The notes under the pieces are model-generated. The model did not search any database. It saw only the letters and a program-made list of their open reading frames with translations, and was not told the DNA's origin. Both the position numbers and the translations under genes were made by a program. Positions 42,530 to 50,075 of a stretch of DNA of 64,000 nt are shown one piece after another (position 1 is the first letter of the stretch; each line of letters begins with the position of its first letter). Where the stretch lies: positions 1 to 64,000 of the forward strand of contig JBGAGY010000008.1 of the NCBI GenBank assembly GCA_044226485.1, given 5' to 3'. This stretch comes from UBA6663 sp044226485. GTDB lineage: Bacteria; Chloroflexota; Anaerolineae; Anaerolineales; UBA6663.

Positions 42530-43411
42530 ATGGTGAACGACGCGCTACGACGGATGAGCCGGGAGCGAAACACGTTCAGCATCCTGGAAACGATGGACGT
42601 GCATACCGGGCAACGAACCGTGCTCAAGGAGTTCGATGACGTCATCGAGGCGCCCAACTGGACGAGCGATGGCAGGCATCTCATCTACAACAGCCTGGGC
42701 CGCCTGTATCGCTACGAACTTGCGTCTGGGACGATCACGGCGATCGACACCGGTTTCGCCGTCAACTGCAACAACGACCACGTCCTCTCGGCCGACCAGA
42801 CCCGGATCGCGGTCAGCCACCATCCCGAAGAAGACGGCAAATCCAGGATCTACATCCTGCCGATCGAGGGCGGCGCACCGACGCTCGTGACCCAGCAGGG
42901 ACCGAGCTACCTGCACGGCTGGTCGCCCGACGGCCAGACCCTGGCCTACTGTGCCGAGCGCAACGGCCAGTACGACGTGTACACGATCTCGGTTCACGGC
43001 GGCCCCGAGGCCCAGCTGACGAACCTGCCTGGGCTCGATGACGGCCCCGAGTACTCGCCCTCGGGTGAGCACATCTGGTTCAACTCAACGCGGACCGGTC
43101 TGATGCAGGTCTGGCGCATGCGGTCGGACGGCTCCGAGCCGACTCACATGTATCGCGACGAAGCCAATAGCTGGTTTCCGCACGTTTCGCCGGACGGCCA
43201 GTTCGTCGTCTATGTGGCCTACGGAAAGGGTGACGTCGCCCCAGGCGAACATCCGGCGAACAAGCATGTCGAGCTCCGCCTGGCCTCCGCTCACGGCGGC
43301 ACGTCGAAGTCGATCGCTGCCCTGTTCGGCGGGCAGGGGACGATGAACGTCAACTCCTGGGCGCCGGACAATCGCACGATCGCGTTCGTGTCTTACCGCC
43401 TCAAGTCGTGA
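42530..43411 (+). CDS. TolB-like beta-propeller protein
   Basis: 293 residues without a signal peptide. About five WD40-like PD40 repeats run through it (PNWTSDGRHLIYNS, DHVLSADQTRIAVSHH, LHGWSPDGQTLAYCA, GPEYSPSGEHIWFNS, PHVSPDGQFVVYVAY), with a last strand in SWAPDNRTIAFVSY. This is the domain of the TolB propeller family, but periplasmic export is not apparent, so it is probably a cytosolic scaffold or enzyme of the oligogalacturonate-lyase/TolB-like group. GGGAGATA precedes the start. A terminator follows. Confidence 0.88.
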   Translation: MVNDALRRMSRERNTFSILETMDVHTGQRTVLKEFDDVIEAPNWTSDGRHLIYNSLGRLYRYELASGTITAIDTGFAVNCNNDHVLSADQTRIAVSHHPEEDGKSRIYILPIEGGAPTLVTQQGPSYLHGWSPDGQTLAYCAERNGQYDVYTISVHGGPEAQLTNLPGLDDGPEYSPSGEHIWFNSTRTGLMQVWRMRSDGSEPTHMYRDEANSWFPHVSPDGQFVVYVAYGKGDVAPGEHPANKHVELRLASAHGGTSKSIAALFGGQGTMNVNSWAPDNRTIAFVSYRLKS

Positions 43412-43435
43412 GGCCTGTGCCAACGCAAGAAGAGG

Positions 43436-43476
43436 GAGACGGGCCAGGCAACCATTGGCCCGTCTCTCTCCTTTCT
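43436..43476. terminator. Terminator between TolB-like and ArsR genes
   Basis: 11-bp stem GAGACGGGCCA / TGGCCCGTCTC with a nine-base loop, followed on the plus strand by pyrimidine-rich TCTCCTTTCTT. It lies directly at the end of the convergent ArsR gene. Confidence 0.65.
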
Positions 43477-43829
43477 TATCCCTCTTCCTCCGTCTCGCTC
43501 TCGATCATCGTCTTCAACCGCAACAGCCGCCTGTCCCAGAGCGCGCCGATCTCGTCGACCCAGCGTTCAACCTCGGAGAGCGGCTCGGGTCGCAAGAAGT
43601 AGCGCTTGTCGCGCCCGGCCTGTGAGACGCGCACCAGGCCGGCTTGCTGCAGAATGGTCAGATGCTTGAGGATGCCCTGCCGCGTGATCGGATACTCCGT
43701 CGCCAGTTGGGTCGCCGTTTTGGGGCTCTTCCTCGCGAGGTTCGCGATCAGGCTGCGGCGCATCGGGTCGGCCAACGCAGCGAAGAGCGGCTGGGCTGTG
43801 GGAGACGTGTGGACGTGCGTCATGGTCAT
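43476..43829 (-). CDS. ArsR-family transcriptional regulator
   Basis: 117 residues. The winged helix spans most of the protein: LFAALADPMRRSLIANLARKSPKTATQLATEYPITRQGILKHLTILQQAGLVRV, and the wing GRDKRYFLRPEPL. There is no Cys-based metal site, so it belongs to the ArsR subgroup that is paired with SRPBCC (AHSA1) genes. It follows the SRPBCC gene by 26 bases and is probably the repressor of this operon at the palindrome 44791-44818. The inducer is unknown. Confidence 0.92.
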   Translation of the reverse strand: MTMTHVHTSPTAQPLFAALADPMRRSLIANLARKSPKTATQLATEYPITRQGILKHLTILQQAGLVRVSQAGRDKRYFLRPEPLSEVERWVDEIGALWDRRLLRLKTMIESETEEEG

Positions 43830-43855
43830 ACGTGTTGGCTGTGCGGGCAGTCGTT

Positions 43856-44779
43856 TCAGAACCCCGAAGGAACGGGCAACGTCTGGCCTTCCACAAAGGC
43901 CTTGATGTTCTGCAGCATCATCCCAAAGCCGAAGCCGTTCTGCTCGATGTGATCGTTGCGCTCCGCCTCGGGGTCGAGCTCGTAGCCTGAGTGCGCAATG
44001 GTCAGACGCGTGCCGCCCTTCTCTTCGGTCAGAATGTAGTCCGTGACATAGGCGTTGCCGTTGGCTTCGGGATCGCTGCGCAGGGTGAAGCGCTGCAGCG
44101 GTTCGATGCCCTGAATGATCTGCGTGTAGCGCGGCGCTCCAGTCTCAGGGTCAGGCGCGAAGAGCGTGCCGCCGACCTCGAATGCCGAAAGCTTCCACGA
44201 AGTGCCCGGCGAGAACCATGGTTCCATCTGGGCCGGGTCCGTCACCGCCTGCCATACCCGCTCACGCGGCGCGGCGATCCAGATGCTGCGCTCGACCACA
44301 AAGGTCTGCTTGTAATCCCGTCGATAGCCGAAGATCGCCGTTGTGCGGCCCTCAGGGTGTGGGAGCGCGCCGCCCGACACCACGGCCTCGAGGTTGCCCA
44401 GCGTCTGTTCCCAGCCCACGGCGGTCGGGCGTTGGCGTGCCGGGCGTGTGTCGGCCGCGAAACCCTCGAAGCCATCGACGCTGACGGTCACACGCGTGCC
44501 GGCCTGGTCGTCCGCGAGAGTGAGGCGGCTGGCGACGAGCCCGTCGGGCCAGCTGCGCCAGGTGAGCGACTCCTGCGGCCGCACATCCTCTACAGTCGCG
44601 ATCGGGATCTCCATAGGCCCCATGCCCACACAGAGGCGACCGCTTCCATCATGCTTGATCTGGGCGCCCAACGCGGGTGGCAACAGCCAGCTTCCGATCT
44701 GGTCGGGATCGGTCAGCGCCTGCCACACTCGCTCTCGAGGGGCACGGATTGATAGGCTTCGTTCGACGGTCTCCGCCAT
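43856..44779 (-). CDS. Tandem SRPBCC (AHSA1-type) protein
   Basis: 307 residues made of two START-like domains of about 150 residues. Each begins with the same strand: VERSLSIRAPRERVWQALTDPDQIGSWL and VERSIWIAAPRERVWQAVTDPAQMEPWF. Each ends with an amphipathic long helix (WEQTLGNLEAV; GFGFGMMLQNIKAFV). The fold binds hydrophobic ligands. Single-domain versions paired with ArsR regulators are common; the fused tandem copy is less common. ATG 44779 follows AGGAGAG. It is the first gene of the operon, transcribed from the promoter at 44817-44844. The ligand is unknown. Confidence 0.93.
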   Translation of the reverse strand: MAETVERSLSIRAPRERVWQALTDPDQIGSWLLPPALGAQIKHDGSGRLCVGMGPMEIPIATVEDVRPQESLTWRSWPDGLVASRLTLADDQAGTRVTVSVDGFEGFAADTRPARQRPTAVGWEQTLGNLEAVVSGGALPHPEGRTTAIFGYRRDYKQTFVVERSIWIAAPRERVWQAVTDPAQMEPWFSPGTSWKLSAFEVGGTLFAPDPETGAPRYTQIIQGIEPLQRFTLRSDPEANGNAYVTDYILTEEKGGTRLTIAHSGYELDPEAERNDHIEQNGFGFGMMLQNIKAFVEGQTLPVPSGF

Positions 44780-44790
44780 GATCTGCTCTC

Positions 44791-44844
44791 CTATGTGCAA
44801 CTAAATGGTTGCATATAGTTTATCACGCGATCCGCAACTGACAA
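44791..44844 (-). promoter_or_regulatory. ArsR-SRPBCC promoter and palindromic operator
   Basis: The minus strand has -35 TTGTCA (44839-44844) and -10 TAAACT (44817-44822), 16 bases apart. Directly downstream lies an 11-bp inverted repeat, CTATGTGCAAC (44791-44801) and GTTGCATATAG (44808-44818), 10 of 11 positions matching. It lies over the transcription start and 12 bases from the ATG, the usual site for an ArsR repressor. Confidence 0.75.
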
Positions 44845-44959
44845 CTTCTGAGAACCTGATGGTTCCGGACGCGAAGATCGAGACCGACTCCGTCCATCCG
44901 CCACTTCCACTGGTAACTTGGGGGCTCACCTGCCCCTGTCCACCGGGGCGCCCGACCTC

Positions 44960-45178
44960 CCGTGGTACGTGTCGCCCAGAGGCCACGCGTGTTGCGTGTC
45001 GCGCGGAGGCCCCGCGCGTAGCGTGTCGCGCAGAAGCCCCGCGCGCAGCGTGTCGCCCAGAGGTCTCGCGTGGTACGTGTCGCGCAGAAGTCCGGCGCGT
45101 TGCGTGTCGCCCCGAGGTCTCGCGTGGTACGTGTCGCGCAGAAGCCCCGCGCGTTGCGTGTCATCCAGAGCGCCTAAC
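44960..45178. repeat. Tandem 27-bp repeat, about eight copies
   Basis: A 27-base unit of the form CGTGTCGCGCAGAAGCCCCG plus CGCGTTG is repeated about eight times with point differences. Since 27 is a multiple of three, every frame stays open and encodes nine-residue periodic peptides on both strands; nothing indicates a real protein. The last copy changes to CGTGTCATCCAGAGCG, the reverse complement of part of the repeat on the other side (45319-45655). Confidence 0.85.
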
Positions 45179-45202
45179 CCTCGCGGCCTGGATCCAACTT
45201 CA

Positions 45203-45295
45203 ATGAGCGCGAAGGATCACCTCCGAAGACTCCCATGGCTGCAGAAGGTTGTCATCCACAGCCACTGAGTCCGATAGGAGATCCTTCGCGCTCAT
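45203..45295. repeat. Inverted repeat with 16-bp arms between two repeat arrays
   Basis: ATGAGCGCGAAGGATC (45203-45218) and GATCCTTCGCGCTCAT (45280-45295) are perfect inverted arms around 61 bases. The arm resembles the interspersed element found in many bacterial phyla that reads roughly TCATCCTGAGCG..GAAGGATCT. It forms the axis between the two oppositely oriented repeat arrays. Confidence 0.75.
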
Positions 45296-45318
45296 CAGGC
45301 GTGTCTTCGAGCGAAGGT

Positions 45319-45655
45319 GGCCAGGCGCTCTGGATGACACGCAACGCGCGAAGCCGGGCGCTCTGGTGGACATGCAACTCGCGAGGGCCACTGGATGACA
45401 CGCGCCGCGATGGCCAGGCGCTCTGGATGACACGCGACGCGCGAAGCCGGGCGCTCTGGTGGGCATGCAACTCGCGAGGGCCACTGGATGACACGCGCCG
45501 CGATGGCCAGACGCTCTGGATGACACGCAACGCGAGCGACACGCGCCGCGACGGCTGGGCGCTCTGGCGGACACGCAACGCGCGGCAGGCTGCTGTGCGT
45601 CACGCGACGCGCAGGGTCAGGCGCTCTGGATGACGCGCGGCGCGCTGAGCCGGCC
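45319..45655. repeat. 93-bp tandem repeat with shorter internal repeats
   Basis: The unit starting GGCCAGGCGCTCTGGATGAC occurs at 45319, 45412 and 45505, exactly 93 bases apart, and then degenerates up to about 45655. Inside each unit the motif GCTCTGG(A/T)(T/G)GACA recurs three times. It is oriented opposite to the 27-bp array. No gene is supported between 44845 and 45692. Confidence 0.85.
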
Positions 45656-45692
45656 CCAGGATGACATGGAGCGAAGCAAGCGGCGGCGTCTT

Positions 45693-47090
45693 TCACCGAG
45701 CGATCGTCAGGGTATACACCCGGGTCGTCACACCATCGGGCGCCACGACCTCGATGGTGAACAACGGGGGCCGGTCGTCGACGGAGAACCGATGCGGCTG
45801 TCGCGACAGCGCGGCGACGCCGTTGACGCGCAGCCCAGCATACCGTCGCGAGGTGGCGGTCGGCGTAATGAGGAGTTCGGGGGCGCCGGTCGTCGGGGTG
45901 ACGGTGTAGTCGGAGATCGATGGCGAGAACGCCGGCGACAGCGCTCCGCCTGTGATCCGAAGCTGGCTGAGCGTCGCGATCTTCTCGGGCGCTGCCGACA
46001 GGCACGTCTCGCGCGCGACGTTGATCGCCGCCCAGTTGGGGTCGCTCAGGCGATCGCCGCTGACCGTCTGCCAGACGCCGGCCGGGCGCGGCGACGGAGT
46101 CAGCGCCTCGAAGCCGCGATCCACGAGCTGTTGCGCCGCCTCTTCGAGGTGGTCTAGGTAGGCCTCCCCGACCAGCGGGACGTCGTTGTGGCCGCCGATC
46201 GTCAGGTCGAACTTGCCGGCCACCTTGGCTCGAAAGCCCTGCAGCACCGACAGGTACTGGTCGATGCTGTCGTCGCTGAACTGCATCCACAGCGCGTCGA
46301 CGATCGTGGCGCGGTTGCTGCCGATGACGTCGCCGGCGATCAGGATGCGCGCGTGCTCGTCGAGCAGCGCCAGACAGCCCGGCGAGTGGCCGGGGACGAA
46401 GTAGACCGTCCACTGTCGGTCGCCAAGGTCGAAGACGTGGCCCTCGAACAGATCCTTGATCCGGTCGAGGTCGATGTCGTAGCCCATCTGGCCGATGAAG
46501 CGTTCGACCAGCGGCAGGTCAGCGGGGTGCATGTAGACGTCGCAGTCCGCCTGGAACTGCCCCATGCAGGCGATGTGATCCGGGTGACCGTGGGTGATCA
46601 TCACGTCGAGCGGCAGGCCATCGGTGAACGGCTCCACGTACCCGCGCAGGTCGCCGGCGCCCATGCCCGCGTCGATCAACAGCGCACGCCGGCTGCCTTT
46701 GATGAGGTACATCTTGTCGTCGTCGAAATCGCGGATCACGCGGATGCCGGGGGCGATCTCGTGCGAGACGTACACGTCCTTACCGCGCGGGTCGAGCTCG
46801 TAGTCGAAGACGCGCTCCTCGCTCAGCCGATCGCCGACCTGCGTCGCGGCGCGGATGTGGAACGTTCGCCGTCCAGACGGCGCCGCCTGCCCGAAGTGCT
46901 GCATGGGGATCAGTTGATACCGATCAAACGCCGGGCTGTCGATCGTCGGCGCCGACCCATCAAGTGTGTAACGGATCACAGCATCCTGAGTCTCACTGAG
47001 CAGCGTGATCATCTGCGCCACTTCATAGCGACCCGGCTCGGGGAAGGCGGTCGGCGGTTGGGGATCGGCGTGCGCGTCGGAGTGGCTCAC
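45693..47090 (-). CDS. MBL-fold hydrolase with chitobiase-like N-terminus and cadherin-like C-terminus
   Basis: 465 residues. The N-terminal region contains a CHB_HEX-type segment (YEVAQMITLLSETQDAVIRYTLDGSAPT). The metallo-beta-lactamase core has the metal motif MITHGHPDHIACMG, then VYFVPGHSPGCLALL and a late IGGHNDVPL His. The last 90 residues read like a cadherin-like beta sandwich (LRITGGALSPAFSPSISDYTVTPT...RRYAGLRVNGVA). There is no signal peptide. GTG 47090 fits the upstream GGGAG. The combination of an extracellular-type binding module with an MBL enzyme is uncommon. Substrate unknown. Confidence 0.86.
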   Translation of the reverse strand: MSHSDAHADPQPPTAFPEPGRYEVAQMITLLSETQDAVIRYTLDGSAPTIDSPAFDRYQLIPMQHFGQAAPSGRRTFHIRAATQVGDRLSEERVFDYELDPRGKDVYVSHEIAPGIRVIRDFDDDKMYLIKGSRRALLIDAGMGAGDLRGYVEPFTDGLPLDVMITHGHPDHIACMGQFQADCDVYMHPADLPLVERFIGQMGYDIDLDRIKDLFEGHVFDLGDRQWTVYFVPGHSPGCLALLDEHARILIAGDVIGSNRATIVDALWMQFSDDSIDQYLSVLQGFRAKVAGKFDLTIGGHNDVPLVGEAYLDHLEEAAQQLVDRGFEALTPSPRPAGVWQTVSGDRLSDPNWAAINVARETCLSAAPEKIATLSQLRITGGALSPAFSPSISDYTVTPTTGAPELLITPTATSRRYAGLRVNGVAALSRQPHRFSVDDRPPLFTIEVVAPDGVTTRVYTLTIAR

Positions 47091-47290
47091 AGGCACTCTC
47101 CCTTCATGGCATCGGCGGATGTGCCGCATTGTAGCCGGGTTGCGTGCACGAGCGCTGGGTCAGGGCGGAGTTCAGCCACGGAATTCGCGGCGGCGTGGCC
47201 ACGAAGCGAAGCACATGGGCGCGATGTCCATTCGGCCCAATCCATGTCCTTCGTGGCGAAACACGGGTCTTCGTCAGCAATACGCGATTG

Positions 47291-47335
47291 CCCTGTCCTG
47301 TCGTGACAGGGAGACGATACGGTGGGACCTATAAT
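47291..47335 (+). promoter_or_regulatory. Candidate promoter and operator upstream of the GH3 gene
   Basis: A perfect 7-bp inverted repeat, CCCTGTC (47291-47297) and GACAGGG (47305-47311), precedes a perfect -10 TATAAT (47330-47335). The best -35 (GTGACA at 47303) is 21 bases away, too far for a normal promoter, so activator dependence or another -35 is possible. The rest of the 383-base gap 47091-47473 shows nothing recognisable. Confidence 0.5.
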
Positions 47336-47473
47336 GCTCTGAGCGGAATGGCACCTCGGTTTGGATCGTTCATCACTGGCGCTGAGGGGTCAGCCTGGAG
47401 ATCGTAGAACGTCAGTCATCCCGGTGAGCATTCGCCTCGACACAACCCTTACACGTCTATACGGAGATCAACA

Positions 47474-49729
47474 ATGACCGCAGTTCAACCTCCTGCGCCC
47501 GAGCGACCTGACGCCGATGTGGCGGCACGAGTCGACGCGCTTCTCGACCGGATGAGCCTCGAGGAGAAGATCGGCCAACTCAACCAGGTCGGCGGCGCCA
47601 GCTTCATTCCCGGTCCGAAGCCCGAGGACGTCATCCGCAAGGGCGGGGCAGGCTCTGTGTTGTGGCTCAATGACACGAAGGCCTTCAACGCCTTGCAGAA
47701 GGTCGCGGTCGAGGAAAGCCCCTCGAAGATCCCGCTGCTCTTCGCCCTGGACGTGATCCACGGCTACCGCACGATCTTCCCCGTGCCGCTGGCGATGGCG
47801 GCGTCGTGGGATCCGGCCGTGCCGGAGCGGGCGCAGGGCGTCGCGGCCGCCGAGGCGCGCGCCGCCGGCCTGCACTGGACCTTCGGCCCGATGCTCGACA
47901 TCGCCCGCGACGCGCGCTGGGGCCGCATCGTCGAGGGCGCGGGTGAGGACCCGTGCCTCGGCGCCGCGATGGCGGCCGCCCAGGTGCGCGGCTTCCAGGG
48001 ACCTGAACTCGGCACGCCCGAGCGTGTCGTCGCCTGCGCCAAGCACTTCGCCGGCTACGGCGCTGCCGACGGTGGCCGTGACTACGACCCGGTCTACCTC
48101 TCTGAGGCGCAGCTGCGTAACATCTACTTCCCGCCGTTCAAGGCGGCTGTGGACGCCGGCGTCGGCACGTTCATGAGCGCCTACATGGACCTCAACAACG
48201 TCCCGGCCAGCGGCAATCGCTGGCTGATGAAGGACGTCTTGCGCGGCGAGTGGGGCTTCGAGGGCTTCGTGGTCAGCGACGCGATGGCGGTCGGCAACCT
48301 GGTGGTCGAGGGCTTCGCGCGCGACGGCCGCGACGCCGCGCAGCGCGCCTTGAGCGCCGGCCTCGATATGGACATGGCCAGCAACACGTACCCCGAGCAC
48401 CTGGCGAGCCTTGTCGCCGACGGCTCGTTGACGATGGCCGACATCGACGCCGCCGTGCGCCCGATCCTGACAGTGAAAGTGAAGATGGGGTTGTTCGAGA
48501 ACCCCTACACCGACGAGACGCTGCTGCCGCAGGTTATCGCGCGGCCCGAGCATCGCGAAGCATCTCGCTGGGCCGCGCAGCGTTCGATGGTGTTGCTGCG
48601 CAACGAGGGGGGGCTGCTGCCGCTCGCCAAGACGCTGACGAACGTGGCCGTGATCGGCACGTTGTCCGACTCGATGGCCGACACCGAAGGCTCGTGGATG
48701 GTCTTCGGCCACACGCCGGCGGCCGTCACCGTGCTGCAGGGCATCAAGGCCAAACTGCCGAACGCCAATGTCACGTATGCGCCCGGGCCCGAGATCCGGC
48801 GCGACATCCCGAGCTTCTTCGAAGCGTTCGAGCCCGAGTCGGCCAAGAGGCCGGCGCAGACGCCGGATGATGCTGAAGCTGCCTTCCAGACGGCCGTCGC
48901 CACGGCCAGCGCGGCCGATGTGGTCATCATGGTGCTGGGCGAAGCCGCACAGATGTCGGGCGAGGCCGCCTCGCGCGCGTCGTTCGATCTGCCCGGCCGT
49001 CAGGAAGAGTTGTTGAAGGCCGTCGTCGCCTTGGGCAAGCCTGTGGTCCTTGTGCTGTTCAACGGTCGACCGCTGAGCATCAACTGGGCGGCCGAGCATG
49101 TCCCGGCGATCCTCGAGGCCTGGCAGCCCGGCACCGAGGGCGGGCATGCAGTGGCCGACATCCTCTTCGGCGACGTCAACCCGGGCGGCAAGCTGCCGGT
49201 GACGTTCCCGCGCAAGGCCAGCCACGCGCCGCTGTACTACTCGCGCGTCCTCTCGCACCAGCCTGAGGACCATCCGATGTACCGCTCGCGCTACTGGGAT
49301 GGCCCGACCACGCCGCTCTTCCCGTTCGGCTTCGGCCTGAGCTACACCACCTTCTCGATCGCGAACCTGAAGCTCTCGAGCGAGCAGGTGAAGGTCGGCG
49401 GCTCGCTGACCGTGAGCGTCGACGTGACCAACACCGGCGCACGCGCCGGCGACGAGGTCGTGCAACTCTACGTGCACCAGAAGGCCGGCAGCGACTCGCG
49501 GCCGCTGCGCGAGTTGAAGGGCTTCGAGCGCGTGCCGCTCGAGCCGGGTGAGACCCGGACCGTGGCCTTCACCCTCGGCGCGGCCGAACTGGGTTACTGG
49601 AGCACGAGCGCCCGGAAGTGGGTGCAGGACGCCGAGGCTTTTGACGTCTGGGTGGGGTCCGACTCGCAGGCCACGCTGCAGGCGACCTTCTCGGTCGTCG
49701 GTCGACGTAAGACCAAGAAGCACGCCTGA
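47474..49729 (+). CDS. bglX: Beta-glucosidase, glycoside hydrolase family 3 (BglX-like)
   Basis: 751 residues without a signal peptide. The GH3 N-terminal barrel begins MSLEEKIGQLNQVGG and contains PLLFALDVIHGYRTIFPVPLAMAASWDP, WTFGPMLDIARDARWGRIVEGAGEDP and KHFAGYGAADGGRDYDP. The nucleophile Asp is in GFVVSDAMAVGNL, where the usual W is A. The C-terminal alpha/beta domain contains RSMVLLRNEGGLLPL and GRQEELLKAV, and the fibronectin-III-like end starts near PLFPFGFGLSYTTF. It hydrolyses terminal beta-linked glucose from oligosaccharides. It stands alone with its own terminator. Confidence 0.95.
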   Translation: MTAVQPPAPERPDADVAARVDALLDRMSLEEKIGQLNQVGGASFIPGPKPEDVIRKGGAGSVLWLNDTKAFNALQKVAVEESPSKIPLLFALDVIHGYRTIFPVPLAMAASWDPAVPERAQGVAAAEARAAGLHWTFGPMLDIARDARWGRIVEGAGEDPCLGAAMAAAQVRGFQGPELGTPERVVACAKHFAGYGAADGGRDYDPVYLSEAQLRNIYFPPFKAAVDAGVGTFMSAYMDLNNVPASGNRWLMKDVLRGEWGFEGFVVSDAMAVGNLVVEGFARDGRDAAQRALSAGLDMDMASNTYPEHLASLVADGSLTMADIDAAVRPILTVKVKMGLFENPYTDETLLPQVIARPEHREASRWAAQRSMVLLRNEGGLLPLAKTLTNVAVIGTLSDSMADTEGSWMVFGHTPAAVTVLQGIKAKLPNANVTYAPGPEIRRDIPSFFEAFEPESAKRPAQTPDDAEAAFQTAVATASAADVVIMVLGEAAQMSGEAASRASFDLPGRQEELLKAVVALGKPVVLVLFNGRPLSINWAAEHVPAILEAWQPGTEGGHAVADILFGDVNPGGKLPVTFPRKASHAPLYYSRVLSHQPEDHPMYRSRYWDGPTTPLFPFGFGLSYTTFSIANLKLSSEQVKVGGSLTVSVDVTNTGARAGDEVVQLYVHQKAGSDSRPLRELKGFERVPLEPGETRTVAFTLGAAELGYWSTSARKWVQDAEAFDVWVGSDSQATLQATFSVVGRRKTKKHA

Positions 49730-49776
49730 TCGCGACCGGGTGTCAGAGCCCTGAAGCGTTGGTGCGCAGAACGATC

Positions 49777-49814
49777 AACAGGCCGCCGCGTGGAACACCA
49801 CGCGGCGGCCTGTT
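49777..49814 (+). terminator. Terminator after the GH3 gene
   Basis: 17-bp perfect stem (AACAGGCCGCCGCGTGG / CCACGCGGCGGCCTGTT) with loop AACA. It is one of the strongest hairpins of the window; the T tract is short (TTACGTT). The rest of the gap to 50075 holds only the next gene's leader. Confidence 0.75.
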
Positions 49815-50075
49815 ACGTTCAGTCGATTCCAAATCTGGATGATCTGGGTGACGCCTGGGAAGAATCTCGGTTGCGCATGCCGGAAGATTTCAAATAGTCT
49901 CGTTAAGTCGCCAACATCACCATAGGGGGCCGGATGCATTTCCACACGTCCAAACATAAGCGCTTCAGCAACAACCGCCCTATATGTGATCTGACCCTGG
50001 CCGACACGCGTTGACGCTTGTCGGCTGAGCTCGCCCCGACTTCCCACAACCTCACACCTGCCCGGAGTCCTCCCT

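Noticed and set aside
44805..45633. Open frames in the repeat field, encoding nine-residue periodic peptides
   Set aside because: The 27-bp and 93-bp units are multiples of three, so all frames stay open; there is no ribosome site or family similarity.
44960..45655. CRISPR array
   Set aside because: The units follow each other without unique spacers of constant length, and no cas gene is present in the window.
47468..49723. A 751-codon open frame on the minus strand exactly opposite the GH3 gene
   Set aside because: It mirrors the GH3 frame codon by codon; its protein is rich in Arg, His and Gly with no domain, and the GH3 sense protein is fully conserved. High GC and strong codon bias create such shadows.
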